A stretch of 64,000 nt of DNA from Microvirga guangxiensis (GTDB lineage Bacteria; Pseudomonadota; Alphaproteobacteria; Rhizobiales; Beijerinckiaceae): contig NZ_FMVJ01000003.1 in the NCBI RefSeq assembly GCF_900102135.1, positions 372,001 through 436,000 on the forward strand, in the 5' to 3' direction. A program made the translations under genes and the position numbers. The notes under the pieces were generated by a model. The model did no database searches, had not been told where the DNA came from, and worked only from the letters and a program-made list of their open reading frames with translations. Shown here in pieces: positions 43,562 through 52,083 of the stretch. Position 1 is the stretch's first letter, and each line of letters starts with the position of its first letter.

Positions 43562-46348
43562 TTGTCCCTGATCAATCCCGACGTCACGCCAGAAAAGGAT
43601 TTTCCGCTTCGCGATGATATCCGGCTCCTGGGCCGCCTTCTCGGCGACACGATCCGCGAACAGGAGGGTGAGGCCGTTTTCGAGATCGTGGAGCGCATCC
43701 GGCAGACCTCGATCCGATTCCACCGGGATGAGGACGAGGCAGCGCGCACGGAACTTGAGACGATCCTGAATAGCCTCTCCCGAGGGCGCACCAATCAGAT
43801 CATTCGGGCCTACAGTTATTTCTCGCATCTCGCGAACATCGCGGAGGATCAGCACCATGTGCGCCGGTCCCGCGCCCATGCCATGGCCGGCGCCCATGCG
43901 GTGACAGCGCCAGAGCCCCGCGAAGGCACGCTCGCCCGTGCATTGAAGCTCGCGCTCGAAGCCGGCGTCAGTCAGGAAGCTCTGCAGGCCTTCTTCGCTT
44001 CCGCCCTGGTTGCTCCTGTTCTGACTGCGCATCCGACGGAGGTGCGCCGCAAAAGCACGATCGACCGGGAGATGGAGATCTCTCAGATTCTGGCGCAGCG
44101 CGACCGTTACAGGCTGACGCCTGAAGAGGAGGCGGCTACGGAGGAAAGCATTCGCCGTGCCATCCTCACCCTATGGCAGACGAGCATTTTACGCCGCAAC
44201 CGCCTGAAGGTGATCGACGAGGTCGTGAATGGCCTGTCCTATTACGATTACACTTTCTTCAAGGAGTTGCCGCGCGTCTACGCCTCCCTGGAGGACCAGC
44301 TTGTGGAGATGAGCCCCACTTGGCAAGGTGTGGAAATTCCGTCCTTCCTGCGCATGGGAAGCTGGATCGGTGGAGATCGTGACGGAAACCCGTTCGTGAC
44401 GGCGGACGCGCTCAGGCAGGCACTGCTTCTCCAGAGCAAGCATGCTCTGGGCTTTTATCTGGAAGAGCTGCATTGCCTCGGCGGTGAGCTCTCGCTTGAC
44501 GAGCGCTATGTGAACGCCTCCGAACAGGTTCATGCCTTGGCGAAGGCCTCGCCGGATGCTTCTCCGCATCGGCAGAACGAGCCTTACCGCCGCGCCATCA
44601 CAGGCATGTACGCGCGCTTGGCCGCAACAGCTGCTGGTTTCGGTCACGACGATGTCGCGCGCCATGCGGTAGGCGAAGCGCCGGCCTACGCCAGTGTCGA
44701 GGAATTCTTGGGGGACCTGTCCATCCTGCATCGTTCGCTCGTCAGCAACGGATCCGGTGCTCTTGCGCGCGGACGCCTGCGCCGTCTGCGCCGGGCAGTC
44801 GATGTCTTCGGATTCCATCTCGCAAGTCTCGACCTGCGCCAGAACTCCGACGTGCACCAGCGCGTAGTGGCCGAGCTTTTCGAGAAGGCCGTTCCGGGTA
44901 CAGCTTACGAAACATTGTCGGAGGAGCAGCGTGTCGAACTTCTTCTGGAAGAACTCAGAACACCGCGTCTGTTGACGTCGCCCTACCTGGAGTACTCGGA
45001 GGAGACGACAAAGGAACTCGCCATCGTTCATGAAGCAGCCGCATCGCATCGGCGCTACGGGCAGGCGTCTGTGCCCAATTACGTGATCTCCAAAGCGAGC
45101 GATCCTTCCGATATTCTGGAGGTTGCGCTTCTCCTCAAAGAAGCAGGCCTTCTGCGTTCGCGGGAAGGAGAGATGGCGGTCAACATCATTCCGCTCTTCG
45201 AAACCATCGCCGATTTGCGCAATTGCAGCCGCGTCATGGGCGATCTCTTTGCATTGCCCGATTATATGCGCCTTCTGCGCAGCCGCGGGCAGGCGCAGGA
45301 GGTGATGCTCGGTTATTCCGACAGCAACAAGGACGGCGGCTATCTCACCTCAGGATGGGAACTCTACAAGGCGGAAACCGATCTTGTCGGTTTGTTCAAG
45401 CGCCATGGCGTTGCACTTCGGCTCTTCCACGGTCGTGGCGGGTCCGTCGGTCGCGGCGGTGGGCCGAGCTATCAGGCTATTCTCGCGCAACCGGCCGGCG
45501 CAGTGCAGGGCGCCATCCGCATCACAGAACAAGGCGAGGTAATTGCGGGCAAATACTCGAACCCGGATCTTGGACGACGCAATCTCGAAATCCTGGCGGC
45601 GGCCACTTTGGAAGCATCCCTTCTCCATTCGGAGCAGCCGGCGCCGCGGGAGGACTATCTCAAGGCCATGGAGGAGCTCTCTGAAAGCGCCTTCAAGGCT
45701 TATCGTTCGCTCGTATATGAGACCGAAGGGTTCGAACGCTATTTCTGGGAATCGACGGTGATCGGCGAAATCGCCAACCTCAACATCGGCAGCCGTCCTG
45801 CCTCGCGCACGAACTCGCGCCGCATCGAGGATTTGCGTGCCATTCCCTGGGTGTTCGGCTGGGCTCAATGCCGTCTCATGCTGCCGGGCTGGTACGGCTT
45901 CGGCTCCGCCGTCAAGGAGTTCCTGGAGAAGCACCCGGATACGGGTTTGGCGCTCCTGCAGGAAATGTATCGAGAGTGGCCGTTCTTTCAGGCGCTGCTG
46001 TCGAACATGGACATGGTTCTCGCCAAGAGCAACATTGCCATCGCGTCGCGCTATTCCAAGCTGGTGGAGGACGAGAGCTTGCGGCAGGCGATCTTCCCAA
46101 GGGTACGGCATGAATGGGAGGACTCGATCAAGACGCTACTCGCAATCATGGAGCAGGAAACCTTGCTCGACAAAAATCCCCTTCTTGCTCGCTCCATCCG
46201 CAACCGCTTCCCTTATCTCGATCCGTTGAACCATCTTCAGATCGAGCTTTTGAAGCGCCACCGTTCCGGTGATGCGGACGAGCAGGTGGTGCAGGGCATC
46301 CACCTGTCGATCAACGGCATCGCGGCGGGCCTGCGCAACAGCGGCTGA
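43562..46348 (+). CDS. ppc: Phosphoenolpyruvate carboxylase
   Basis: A 928-residue anaplerotic enzyme that makes oxaloacetate from PEP and bicarbonate. [13 protein letters not shown] has the catalytic His, [30 protein letters not shown] and [14 protein letters not shown] are the signature motifs, and NIGSRPASR the PEP-binding loop. The C terminus ends RNSG, close to the usual RNTG. The start is TTG at 43562 with GGGAG about seven bases upstream. The length is normal for bacteria. Stand-alone gene. Confidence 0.96.
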   Translation: MSLINPDVTPEKDFPLRDDIRLLGRLLGDTIREQEGEAVFEIVERIRQTSIRFHRDEDEAARTELETILNSLSRGRTNQIIRAYSYFSHLANIAEDQHHVRRSRAHAMAGAHAVTAPEPREGTLARALKLALEAGVSQEALQAFFASALVAPVLTAHPTEVRRKSTIDREMEISQILAQRDRYRLTPEEEAATEESIRRAILTLWQTSILRRNRLKVIDEVVNGLSYYDYTFFKELPRVYASLEDQLVEMSPTWQGVEIPSFLRMGSWIGGDRDGNPFVTADALRQALLLQSKHALGFYLEELHCLGGELSLDERYVNASEQVHALAKASPDASPHRQNEPYRRAITGMYARLAATAAGFGHDDVARHAVGEAPAYASVEEFLGDLSILHRSLVSNGSGALARGRLRRLRRAVDVFGFHLASLDLRQNSDVHQRVVAELFEKAVPGTAYETLSEEQRVELLLEELRTPRLLTSPYLEYSEETTKELAIVHEAAASHRRYGQASVPNYVISKASDPSDILEVALLLKEAGLLRSREGEMAVNIIPLFETIADLRNCSRVMGDLFALPDYMRLLRSRGQAQEVMLGYSDSNKDGGYLTSGWELYKAETDLVGLFKRHGVALRLFHGRGGSVGRGGGPSYQAILAQPAGAVQGAIRITEQGEVIAGKYSNPDLGRRNLEILAAATLEASLLHSEQPAPREDYLKAMEELSESAFKAYRSLVYETEGFERYFWESTVIGEIANLNIGSRPASRTNSRRIEDLRAIPWVFGWAQCRLMLPGWYGFGSAVKEFLEKHPDTGLALLQEMYREWPFFQALLSNMDMVLAKSNIAIASRYSKLVEDESLRQAIFPRVRHEWEDSIKTLLAIMEQETLLDKNPLLARSIRNRFPYLDPLNHLQIELLKRHRSGDADEQVVQGIHLSINGIAAGLRNSG

Positions 46349-46356
46349 TAAGCACA

Positions 46357-46384
46357 CCCGGAACCCACCTGTTGCGCCCGGGTT
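46357..46384 (+). promoter_or_regulatory. Candidate EcfG-type promoter or ppc terminator hairpin
   Basis: GGAAC (46360-46364), 16 bases and GGTT (46381-46384) match the alphaproteobacterial general-stress consensus GGAAC-N16/17-CGTT except one base. It lies 71 bases before the small protein at 46455. The same bases form a six-pair hairpin (ACCCGG at 46357-46362, CCGGGT at 46378-46383), so it may simply end ppc. Confidence 0.3.
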
Positions 46385-46454
46385 GAAACAAAAGAGCGTC
46401 GCTGGTCCTCTGTGGGCTTGCGGCTGCTCGATGGTTCAATCCAGGGAGAAAAAC

Positions 46455-46628
46455 ATGTCTCGTGGTGACAAGTCGGCCTATACGGACAAGCAGAAGCGTA
46501 AGGCCGAGCACATTGAAGAATCTTACGAGAATCGTGGCCTCTCGGAGAAGGAAGCCGAGCGGCGCGCTTGGGCTACCGTCAACAAGCAGGATGGCGGCGG
46601 CAAGAAGGGTGGTTCCGGGCGCGGTTAA
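46455..46628 (+). CDS. Small basic stress-type protein
   Basis: A 57-residue, very hydrophilic protein. It contains KQKRKAEHIEESYENRGLSE and KEAERRAWATVNKQDGGG and ends in a Gly/Lys tail (KKGGSGRG). Similar short proteins with AEHIEESYE and AERRAWATVNK are common in Hyphomicrobiales, where they are often labelled plasmid stabilisation protein without clear evidence. It looks like a small nucleic-acid or stress-associated protein. GGGAG nine bases before the ATG fixes the start. Confidence 0.75.
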   Translation: MSRGDKSAYTDKQKRKAEHIEESYENRGLSEKEAERRAWATVNKQDGGGKKGGSGRG

Positions 46629-46674
46629 CGTCTCGAAGGGCTTTAAAGGCTACATACCATCCATGCATTGAAGT

Positions 46675-46691
46675 GTAGGCCGCAAGCCTAC
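46675..46691 (+). terminator. Short hairpin after the small protein gene
   Basis: GTAGGC (46675-46680) and GCCTAC (46686-46691) around a five-base loop, followed by TTGAG. Weak, but well placed 47 bases after the stop and before the next gene. Confidence 0.35.
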
Positions 46692-46764
46692 TTGAGCGGT
46701 GCATTCGTCGGCGAGGCCGTGTATGGAAGGGGCTGACACAAAAGCCTTTTCCAAGGAGGAAGCC

Positions 46765-47682
46765 TTGCTCACGAGTTCTGCCGCCGGCGTCTATGTTATC
46801 TGTCCCACGCCCTTCGAGAGCGATGGGCGGCTCGATATGGCCTCTACCGATCGGATGGTTGAGGCCTATCTCGAAGCTGGCGCAACGGGTCTCACGATTC
46901 TCGGCATCATGGGTGAAGCCCCGAAGCTGACATCTGACGAGTCGCAGGCCTTCGTGCGTCAGGTCATGAAGGCGGTGGCAGGACGCGTTCCGGTAGTCGT
47001 GGGCGTCTCGGCGGCAGGTTTTGCCGCCATGTCGGCCTTATCAGCAAAAGCGATGGATGCAGGTGCCGCGGGCGTGATGATCGCGCCGCCTTCGACGCTC
47101 AAGACCGACGATCAGATCGTCGCCTATTACGCCGATGCGGTCGAAGCCATCGGCGCGGATGTTCCTTTCGTCCTTCAGGATTACCCGCTCACCACCAATG
47201 TGGTCATGACGCCCAAGGTGATCATGCGGATCATCGAGCAGAGCCCCTCCTGTGTCATGCTCAAGCATGAGGATTGGCCGGGATTGGACAAGATCACGAC
47301 CCTGCGCCGCGCGAGCGACAAGGGAGAAGTGCGTCGTGTCTCCATTCTCTGCGGCAACGGCGGCCTCTTCCTTCCCTTCGAGATGGAGCGCGGGGCCGAT
47401 GGCGCCATGACAGGCTATGCCTATCCGGAAATGCTTGTGGGCGTCGTCAACCTCATCAACCAGGGCAAGCGTAAGGAAGCGCACGATCTCTTCGACCGTC
47501 ATCTGCCGCTGGTGCGCTACGAGACGCAGCCCGGAGTAGGTCTGGCCGTCCGCAAATACGTGCTGAAGAAGCGCGGCATCATTGCCCATGACACGCTACG
47601 CAAGCCGGGACCGAAGCTGAGCCCGGAAACCATCTCGGAAATCGACTGGTTGATGCAGCGTATCGAGCGCTCGGAATCGTGA
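46765..47682 (+). CDS. Dihydrodipicolinate synthase family aldolase
   Basis: A 305-residue TIM-barrel class I aldolase of the DapA family. The Schiff-base lysine is Lys167 in VMLKHEDWPG and the catalytic Tyr is Tyr140 in FVLQDYPLTTN. The early motif GIMGEAPKLTSDE replaces GTTGES-L of DapA, so the substrate is probably another 2-oxo acid, not aspartate semialdehyde. An AAGGAGG six bases before TTG at 46765 marks the start, and the protein then begins just before GVYVICPTPF as in relatives. Possible earlier starts (ATG 46723) lack such a site. Coupled to the SDR gene 14 bases on. Confidence 0.85.
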   Translation: MLTSSAAGVYVICPTPFESDGRLDMASTDRMVEAYLEAGATGLTILGIMGEAPKLTSDESQAFVRQVMKAVAGRVPVVVGVSAAGFAAMSALSAKAMDAGAAGVMIAPPSTLKTDDQIVAYYADAVEAIGADVPFVLQDYPLTTNVVMTPKVIMRIIEQSPSCVMLKHEDWPGLDKITTLRRASDKGEVRRVSILCGNGGLFLPFEMERGADGAMTGYAYPEMLVGVVNLINQGKRKEAHDLFDRHLPLVRYETQPGVGLAVRKYVLKKRGIIAHDTLRKPGPKLSPETISEIDWLMQRIERSES

Positions 47683-47696
47683 AGGAGTCTGACAGA

Positions 47697-48476
47697 ATGA
47701 AGACAGGGTTGGAAGGAAAGCGCGCGCTGGTCCTCGGCGCAAGCAAAGGTTTGGGCTTCGGCATCGCGCAGGGGCTAGCGGAGGAGGGCGCGCGCGTCGC
47801 CATCGCTAGCCGCACCATGGAAGGCTCGAAGGCCGCTGCCGACAAGATCGGCCGGGATGTGTTGCCCTTCATCTGCGACACCGGCAAGGTTGATCAAGTC
47901 GATGCTCTTGCCAAGGACATCACCGCGGCTCTTGGTGGCGTCGATATTCTCGTGCTCAACAGTGGCGGCCCGCCGCCCGGCAAGGCACAGGGCGTGTCGT
48001 CCGATCAGTGGCGGCAGTCGTTCGATGCCATGTTCGTCAATCTCGTGCGCATCGCCGACCATCTGCTGCCCGGCATGGTCGAGCGGAAGTTCGGCCGTAT
48101 CATCTCGGTGATCTCCTCGGGTGTCATTCAGCCGATCCCGAACCTCGCTATCTCCAACGCAATCCGCCCGGCGCTCGTCGGTTGGGGCAAGACGCTCGCA
48201 AGCGAAGTTGCCTCCTCCGGCGTGACCGTCAATGCCATTGCGCCGGGGCGCATCGCAACGGATCGCCTGAAGCAGCTCGATGCCGCCAATGCCGAGCGCA
48301 CAGGGCGCTCCGTCGAGGATGTGGCTGCTGCCGCTCGCGCCGGAATTCCGGCAGGCCGGTATGGCGAGATCGAGGAATTCGCGGCTGCCGCCGTGTTCCT
48401 CGCCAGCGAGAAGGCCTCGTTCATGACCGGTTCGATTCTGCGCGTCGACGGCGGGCAGATTTCGTCCGTGACCTGA
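47697..48476 (+). CDS. SDR-family protein lacking the YxxxK motif
   Basis: A 259-residue short-chain dehydrogenase/reductase fold protein. The cofactor motif is LGASKGLGFG (residues 13-22), LNSGG replaces NNAG, and the end PAGRYGEIEEFAAAAVFLAS with TGSILRVDGGQ is classical. Where Y-x-x-x-K should stand, SNAIR (153-157) is found, so the usual Tyr/Lys pair is missing. A subgroup with this change exists and is usually annotated as SDR or 3-oxoacyl reductase. GGAG stands before the ATG at 47697. The operon with the aldolase suggests a shared sugar-acid or keto-acid pathway. Confidence 0.83.
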   Translation: MKTGLEGKRALVLGASKGLGFGIAQGLAEEGARVAIASRTMEGSKAAADKIGRDVLPFICDTGKVDQVDALAKDITAALGGVDILVLNSGGPPPGKAQGVSSDQWRQSFDAMFVNLVRIADHLLPGMVERKFGRIISVISSGVIQPIPNLAISNAIRPALVGWGKTLASEVASSGVTVNAIAPGRIATDRLKQLDAANAERTGRSVEDVAAAARAGIPAGRYGEIEEFAAAAVFLASEKASFMTGSILRVDGGQISSVT

Positions 48477-48532
48477 TCCTATTGAGGGAGGGAGGCGAGA
48501 CTTTGCCTCTCTCCTGTCCGCCATGCTCTCGA

Positions 48533-49933
48533 TCAGGAGAGCATGCCGCTTGCGTAGAGTGCGATGCCTGCTGCGGACGTTGCCGCCAATGTCGGCAGCA
48601 TGCCCACCTTGAAGCGGAACATCGCGATGACGGCGGCTGCTGAAACAAGAAGCGCCCAGACATTGACGGTGCCCCAGACGGGCGCACTCACATTGACAGG
48701 TCCCCATGTGAGGTCCTGCGTCTCACGAAAGATCGTGTGAATCCCGAACCAGATCGCCAGATTGAGTATGACGCCGACGACCGCTGCCGTAATGGCGGTC
48801 AGCGCGCCGCTGAGAGCACGATTCCCGCGCAACACCTCGATGTAGGGTGCGCCGAGAAATATCCACATAAAGCATGGGGCAAAGGTCACCCAGGTGGCCA
48901 GGAGCCCGCCCAACGTTCCGGCCGCAAGCGGATGAAGCGCTCCTGGATCGCGGAATGCCCCCATGAAGCCCACGAATTGCAATACCATAATCAACGGACC
49001 AGGTGTCGTCTCGGCCATGCCGAGGCCGTCCAGCATCTCGCCTGGTTTCAGCCAGCCATAGGTCTCGACCGCCTGCTGAGCCACATAGGCCAGCACCGCG
49101 TAAGCGCCGCCGAATGTGACCATGGCTATCTTGGAAAAGAACAGCGCAATCTGGGAGAACACATTGTCCGGACCAAGGATCAGCAGAAGCCCGATCACGG
49201 GAATGAGCCACAAGGAGAGCCACAGACTTGCTACCCTCAGGCTTTGCCTGCTGTTGGGATAAGCATGCGCGGGCAAATCATTGCCGAGCAGGTCATCCGG
49301 GTGCACTTTTCCGTCTGGATTGCTGCTTGCGCCAATGAGTGAATGCAGACCTGCTCGTGCAGAGACGAGGCCGATGAGGCCTGCGGTAAGGATGATGATT
49401 GGAAAGGGAATTCCGAGAAAGAAAATCGCCACGAAGGCTGCTGCTGCAATGCCGATCATCAGAGCGTTCTTCAGCGCGCGTCTGCCGACCCGGACGACAG
49501 CTTCCAGAACGATGGCGAGAACGGCTGCCTTCAAACCGAAGAACAAGGCTGCGACAAAGCCGACATTGCCATAAAGCGCATAGATCCAGCTCAAGCCCAT
49601 GATCGCGATGACACCAGGCAGAATGAATAATCCGCCCGCCATAAGGCCGCCGAGGGTCCGGTGCATGAGCCACCCCATATAGGTGGCGAGCTGTTGCGCC
49701 TCGGGGCCCGGCAAGAGCATGCAATAGTTCAGCGCGTGGAGGAAACGCTCCTCGGAGATCCAGCGTTTTTCCTCAACGAGAATGCGATGCATCACTGCGA
49801 TCTGGCCCGCAGGGCCGCCGAAGCTCAACGCCGCGACGCGCAACCACACGCCAAAGGCTTCACGCAAGGAGACACCATGATGAAGTCTCCGCTGAGAACG
49901 CTCTACATCGGTTCTTTGCGTCATCGTTTCCAT
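48533..49933 (-). CDS. chrA: Chromate efflux transporter
   Basis: A 466-residue CHR-family transporter with two homologous halves and about ten helices. Each half carries the family motif: SFGGPAGQIAVMHR with LLPGPEAQQLA in the first, and TFGGAYAVLAYVAQQAV with TTPGPLIMVLQFVGF in the second. It exports chromate using the proton gradient. The ATG at 49933 lies one base after the chrB stop, so the genes are co-translated. The 200 bases of open frame before that ATG belong to chrB in another frame. Confidence 0.93.
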   Translation of the reverse strand: METMTQRTDVERSQRRLHHGVSLREAFGVWLRVAALSFGGPAGQIAVMHRILVEEKRWISEERFLHALNYCMLLPGPEAQQLATYMGWLMHRTLGGLMAGGLFILPGVIAIMGLSWIYALYGNVGFVAALFFGLKAAVLAIVLEAVVRVGRRALKNALMIGIAAAAFVAIFFLGIPFPIIILTAGLIGLVSARAGLHSLIGASSNPDGKVHPDDLLGNDLPAHAYPNSRQSLRVASLWLSLWLIPVIGLLLILGPDNVFSQIALFFSKIAMVTFGGAYAVLAYVAQQAVETYGWLKPGEMLDGLGMAETTPGPLIMVLQFVGFMGAFRDPGALHPLAAGTLGGLLATWVTFAPCFMWIFLGAPYIEVLRGNRALSGALTAITAAVVGVILNLAIWFGIHTIFRETQDLTWGPVNVSAPVWGTVNVWALLVSAAAVIAMFRFKVGMLPTLAATSAAGIALYASGMLS

Positions 49934-49934
49934 T

Positions 49935-50753
49935 TTACGCCTTCTTAGAGGGCCAATTGTGCGTCTCATCGGTCGCATCGCGGCACCAACGATAGAAGGC
50001 ATCGTACAGTAGGAGGCCTGCGTCGAGTTGAGCGAGGTCATCCGTGAAGATGCGTGAAAGACCGAGCGATGCGGCAAGAAGGCCGGACGCTTCAGGCGCA
50101 AGGTCGAGGCGTGCCGTATCGGCGCCTCTGACAATCGTCGCAAGCCGCTTCAAGGGTTCAGTCTCGAGGCCGAACTCCTCGATCATCACGTCAAACGTGC
50201 AGAGTTCCCCCCGATGACTCCAGAACACGCCTTCTCCCTCAATGTCGAAAGGAGTTGTGCCGAAGCGTTCACCGACAGCCTGGACTTCGGAAGGTGGGAC
50301 GAACAGGAACACTGCATTGGGGTCGACAAACCGTCGGATCAACCAGGGGCAGGCAATGCGATCGATCTTGGGTCGCGAGCGGGTGACCCATAACGTACGG
50401 CCCCGTGAGTCGCGCGAGGGAAGCTTCGCTTTTGGGACCATGGGGAGCCCTGCCTGCGCCCACGCGAGAACTCCTCCTTCGAGAGCATCTGCCGAAGCCC
50501 CTGCATGGCGGAGCCAAGCTGCTGCGCCGTGACTGAGTTTGTGTCCCTTCTGGCAGATCGTAACGACAGATTGGCCGACATACTCATGTGCCCATTCCGA
50601 TACGGCGCCGTAAGGCCGCCGGATGGCACAGGGGAGGATGCCCGGATTGGTGGAAAAGTCCTCGTCTGCGCAGACGTCGATCAGAGTGGGGCACTTGGGA
50701 GTGCCGATGAGCCGGGCGAGTTTTTCGACTGAAATGGTGTTGAATGACGACAT
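49935..50753 (-). CDS. chrB: Rhodanese-ChrB fusion, chromate resistance protein
   Basis: A 272-residue protein. Residues 1-100 form a rhodanese domain with Cys67 in VVTICQKGHKLSHGA, and 115-265 the ChrB C-terminal domain with WVTRSRPKIDRIACPWLIRR. ChrB-type proteins sense or handle chromate and are linked to chrA. Fusion of the sulfurtransferase domain is a known variant. ATG 50753 starts MSSFNTISVEKLARL. A near-consensus promoter lies 80-108 bases upstream. Confidence 0.88.
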   Translation of the reverse strand: MSSFNTISVEKLARLIGTPKCPTLIDVCADEDFSTNPGILPCAIRRPYGAVSEWAHEYVGQSVVTICQKGHKLSHGAAAWLRHAGASADALEGGVLAWAQAGLPMVPKAKLPSRDSRGRTLWVTRSRPKIDRIACPWLIRRFVDPNAVFLFVPPSEVQAVGERFGTTPFDIEGEGVFWSHRGELCTFDVMIEEFGLETEPLKRLATIVRGADTARLDLAPEASGLLAASLGLSRIFTDDLAQLDAGLLLYDAFYRWCRDATDETHNWPSKKA

Positions 50754-50832
50754 GATGCATCCGTAAAAGCTAGAGCGGATGCGATGCTTGGGCATGTCGC
50801 CTCGTGGGGAGATCGCATTCCCCATGAAACGA

Positions 50833-50861
50833 ATTACATCTGAAGACACTTGGATTGTCAA
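50833..50861 (-). promoter_or_regulatory. Strong sigma70 promoter of chrBA
   Basis: On the minus strand TTGACA (50861-50856), 17 bases and TGTAAT (50838-50833): six of six and five of six matches. The start would be near 50826, leaving a leader of about 70 bases. In the leader GGGGA (50806-50810) and TCCCC (50819-50823) can pair, a possible operator or hairpin. Confidence 0.7.
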
Positions 50862-50862
50862 T

Positions 50863-51627
50863 TCAGCTCGTAGGGACGAGAAGGCCGTTTTCAACCAGCT
50901 TGGCCCACGTCTCTTCCGCAGTTTCCGCAAAGTGGACGAGCTTGCGGTCATCGGGGCTGACCATGCCGTGTTCGAGCAGCGCATCGAACTTGATGACCGA
51001 CTGCCAATAGGCTTTGTCGAACAGAACGATCGGCAGCGGCGGCGCCTTGCCCGTTTGGCGGAGAGTCAGGATTTCGAAAAGCTCATCGAGAGTGCCGAAC
51101 CCGCCAGGGAAGACCACGAGCGCATTGGCGCGCATCGCCAGATGCATCTTGCGCATGGCGAAGTAGTGGAATCGGAAGGTGAGATCGGGAGTCGAATAGG
51201 AGTTCGGCTCCTGCTCGTGCGGCAGTGTGATGTTGAAGCCGATGGACGGCGCGCCTACGTCAAAGGCTCCGCGATTGGCAGCCTCCATGATGCCCGGTCC
51301 GCCGCCGGTGGCGATCACGTTGTCACGTATGCCGCCTGTGGCTGTCATGGCGCCGCCGCGCTGGGAGGCAATGGAGCCGAAAGCGCGAGCTTCTCCATGC
51401 CAGAATGAATGACGACCTGGGCCGTTCTCGTGAACGCGGGCGCTCCCGAACACGACGATGGTGGAGCGCACGCCCCAGATCCGAAGGTTTTCCTCAGCCT
51501 TGGCGTATTCCAGCTGAAATCGGACTCCCCGCATGGAATCTCCCAGCAGGAAATCCTGATCCATGGCAGCCAGCCGGTAGGAAGGAGAGGAGAGGTGGGC
51601 CGTGTTTGAAGGCTTTCCATTGTCCAT
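50863..51627 (-). CDS. LOG-family protein (TIGR00730 type)
   Basis: A 254-residue protein with the Rossmann-like LOG fold. IATGGGPGIMEAANRGAFD and VVFPGGFGTLDELFEILT are the two motifs that bind nucleotide phosphate in cytokinin-activating phosphoribohydrolases. Bacterial members cleave AMP or cytokinin ribotides to the base and ribose-5-phosphate. The N-terminal 50 residues are longer than in short LOG proteins. AGGAG eight bases before the ATG. Its stop lies two bases before the chrBA promoter. Confidence 0.87.
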   Translation of the reverse strand: MDNGKPSNTAHLSSPSYRLAAMDQDFLLGDSMRGVRFQLEYAKAEENLRIWGVRSTIVVFGSARVHENGPGRHSFWHGEARAFGSIASQRGGAMTATGGIRDNVIATGGGPGIMEAANRGAFDVGAPSIGFNITLPHEQEPNSYSTPDLTFRFHYFAMRKMHLAMRANALVVFPGGFGTLDELFEILTLRQTGKAPPLPIVLFDKAYWQSVIKFDALLEHGMVSPDDRKLVHFAETAEETWAKLVENGLLVPTS

Positions 51628-51680
51628 GGGCAGGAACTCCTGTGTTCATGGTCTGCAGAAAGCACATCTCCAGGCTGCCG

Positions 51681-51899
51681 TTAAGAGCCTAGCGGTCCGG
51701 TTGGGATTTCCTGGGGGCTGGACGGCGGAATACCGGTGGGCTCGCTGGGGCTCGGCGCTTCGCTTGGGGTCGTCGGTGGAACGCCCAAGGGTTCTCCGGG
51801 GCTTGGAATACCAGAGGGGCCGGGATCTGGATGGACGGGCTGCGGTGCAGGGTTTGGGACATCGGGCTGCGGCGGTGTCGGATTGGGTGTGTCGGACAT
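51681..51899 (-). CDS. Proline-rich small hypothetical protein
   Basis: A 72-residue protein in which about 40 percent of residues are proline, with short repeats of the kind PxxPxP, GIPSPGEP and TGIPPSSPQE. Unlikely to fold; it may be an intrinsically disordered linker or surface peptide. There is no signal peptide. AAGGAAG eight bases before the ATG at 51899 supports translation, and a perfect EcfG-type promoter stands 39-64 bases upstream, which is the best evidence that it is a real gene, part of the general stress response. Confidence 0.6.
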   Translation of the reverse strand: MSDTPNPTPPQPDVPNPAPQPVHPDPGPSGIPSPGEPLGVPPTTPSEAPSPSEPTGIPPSSPQEIPTGPLGS

Positions 51900-51937
51900 A
51901 GGCAGGCTTCCTTCTTGATCGAAATGCTTCGGTTCGG

Positions 51938-51963
51938 AACGGAGCACAAACGACCTTTGTTCC
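51938..51963 (-). promoter_or_regulatory. EcfG (general stress) promoter of the proline-rich gene
   Basis: The minus strand reads GGAAC (51963-51959), 17 bases and CGTT (51941-51938), an exact match to the EcfG consensus GGAAC-N16/17-CGTT of alphaproteobacteria. It points toward the proline-rich gene. Confidence 0.6.
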
Positions 51964-52083
51964 GATCTGCTCACCCGTCATGCCGTCTCTGTCTTTTTGT
52001 TGGTAGGCTCCAACGCCAAGCTCGCTATATTGGCGCCTAAGAAGGGCAGGAGGCCCTTCAGAGATGGAAGGGAGTGCCAGCCT

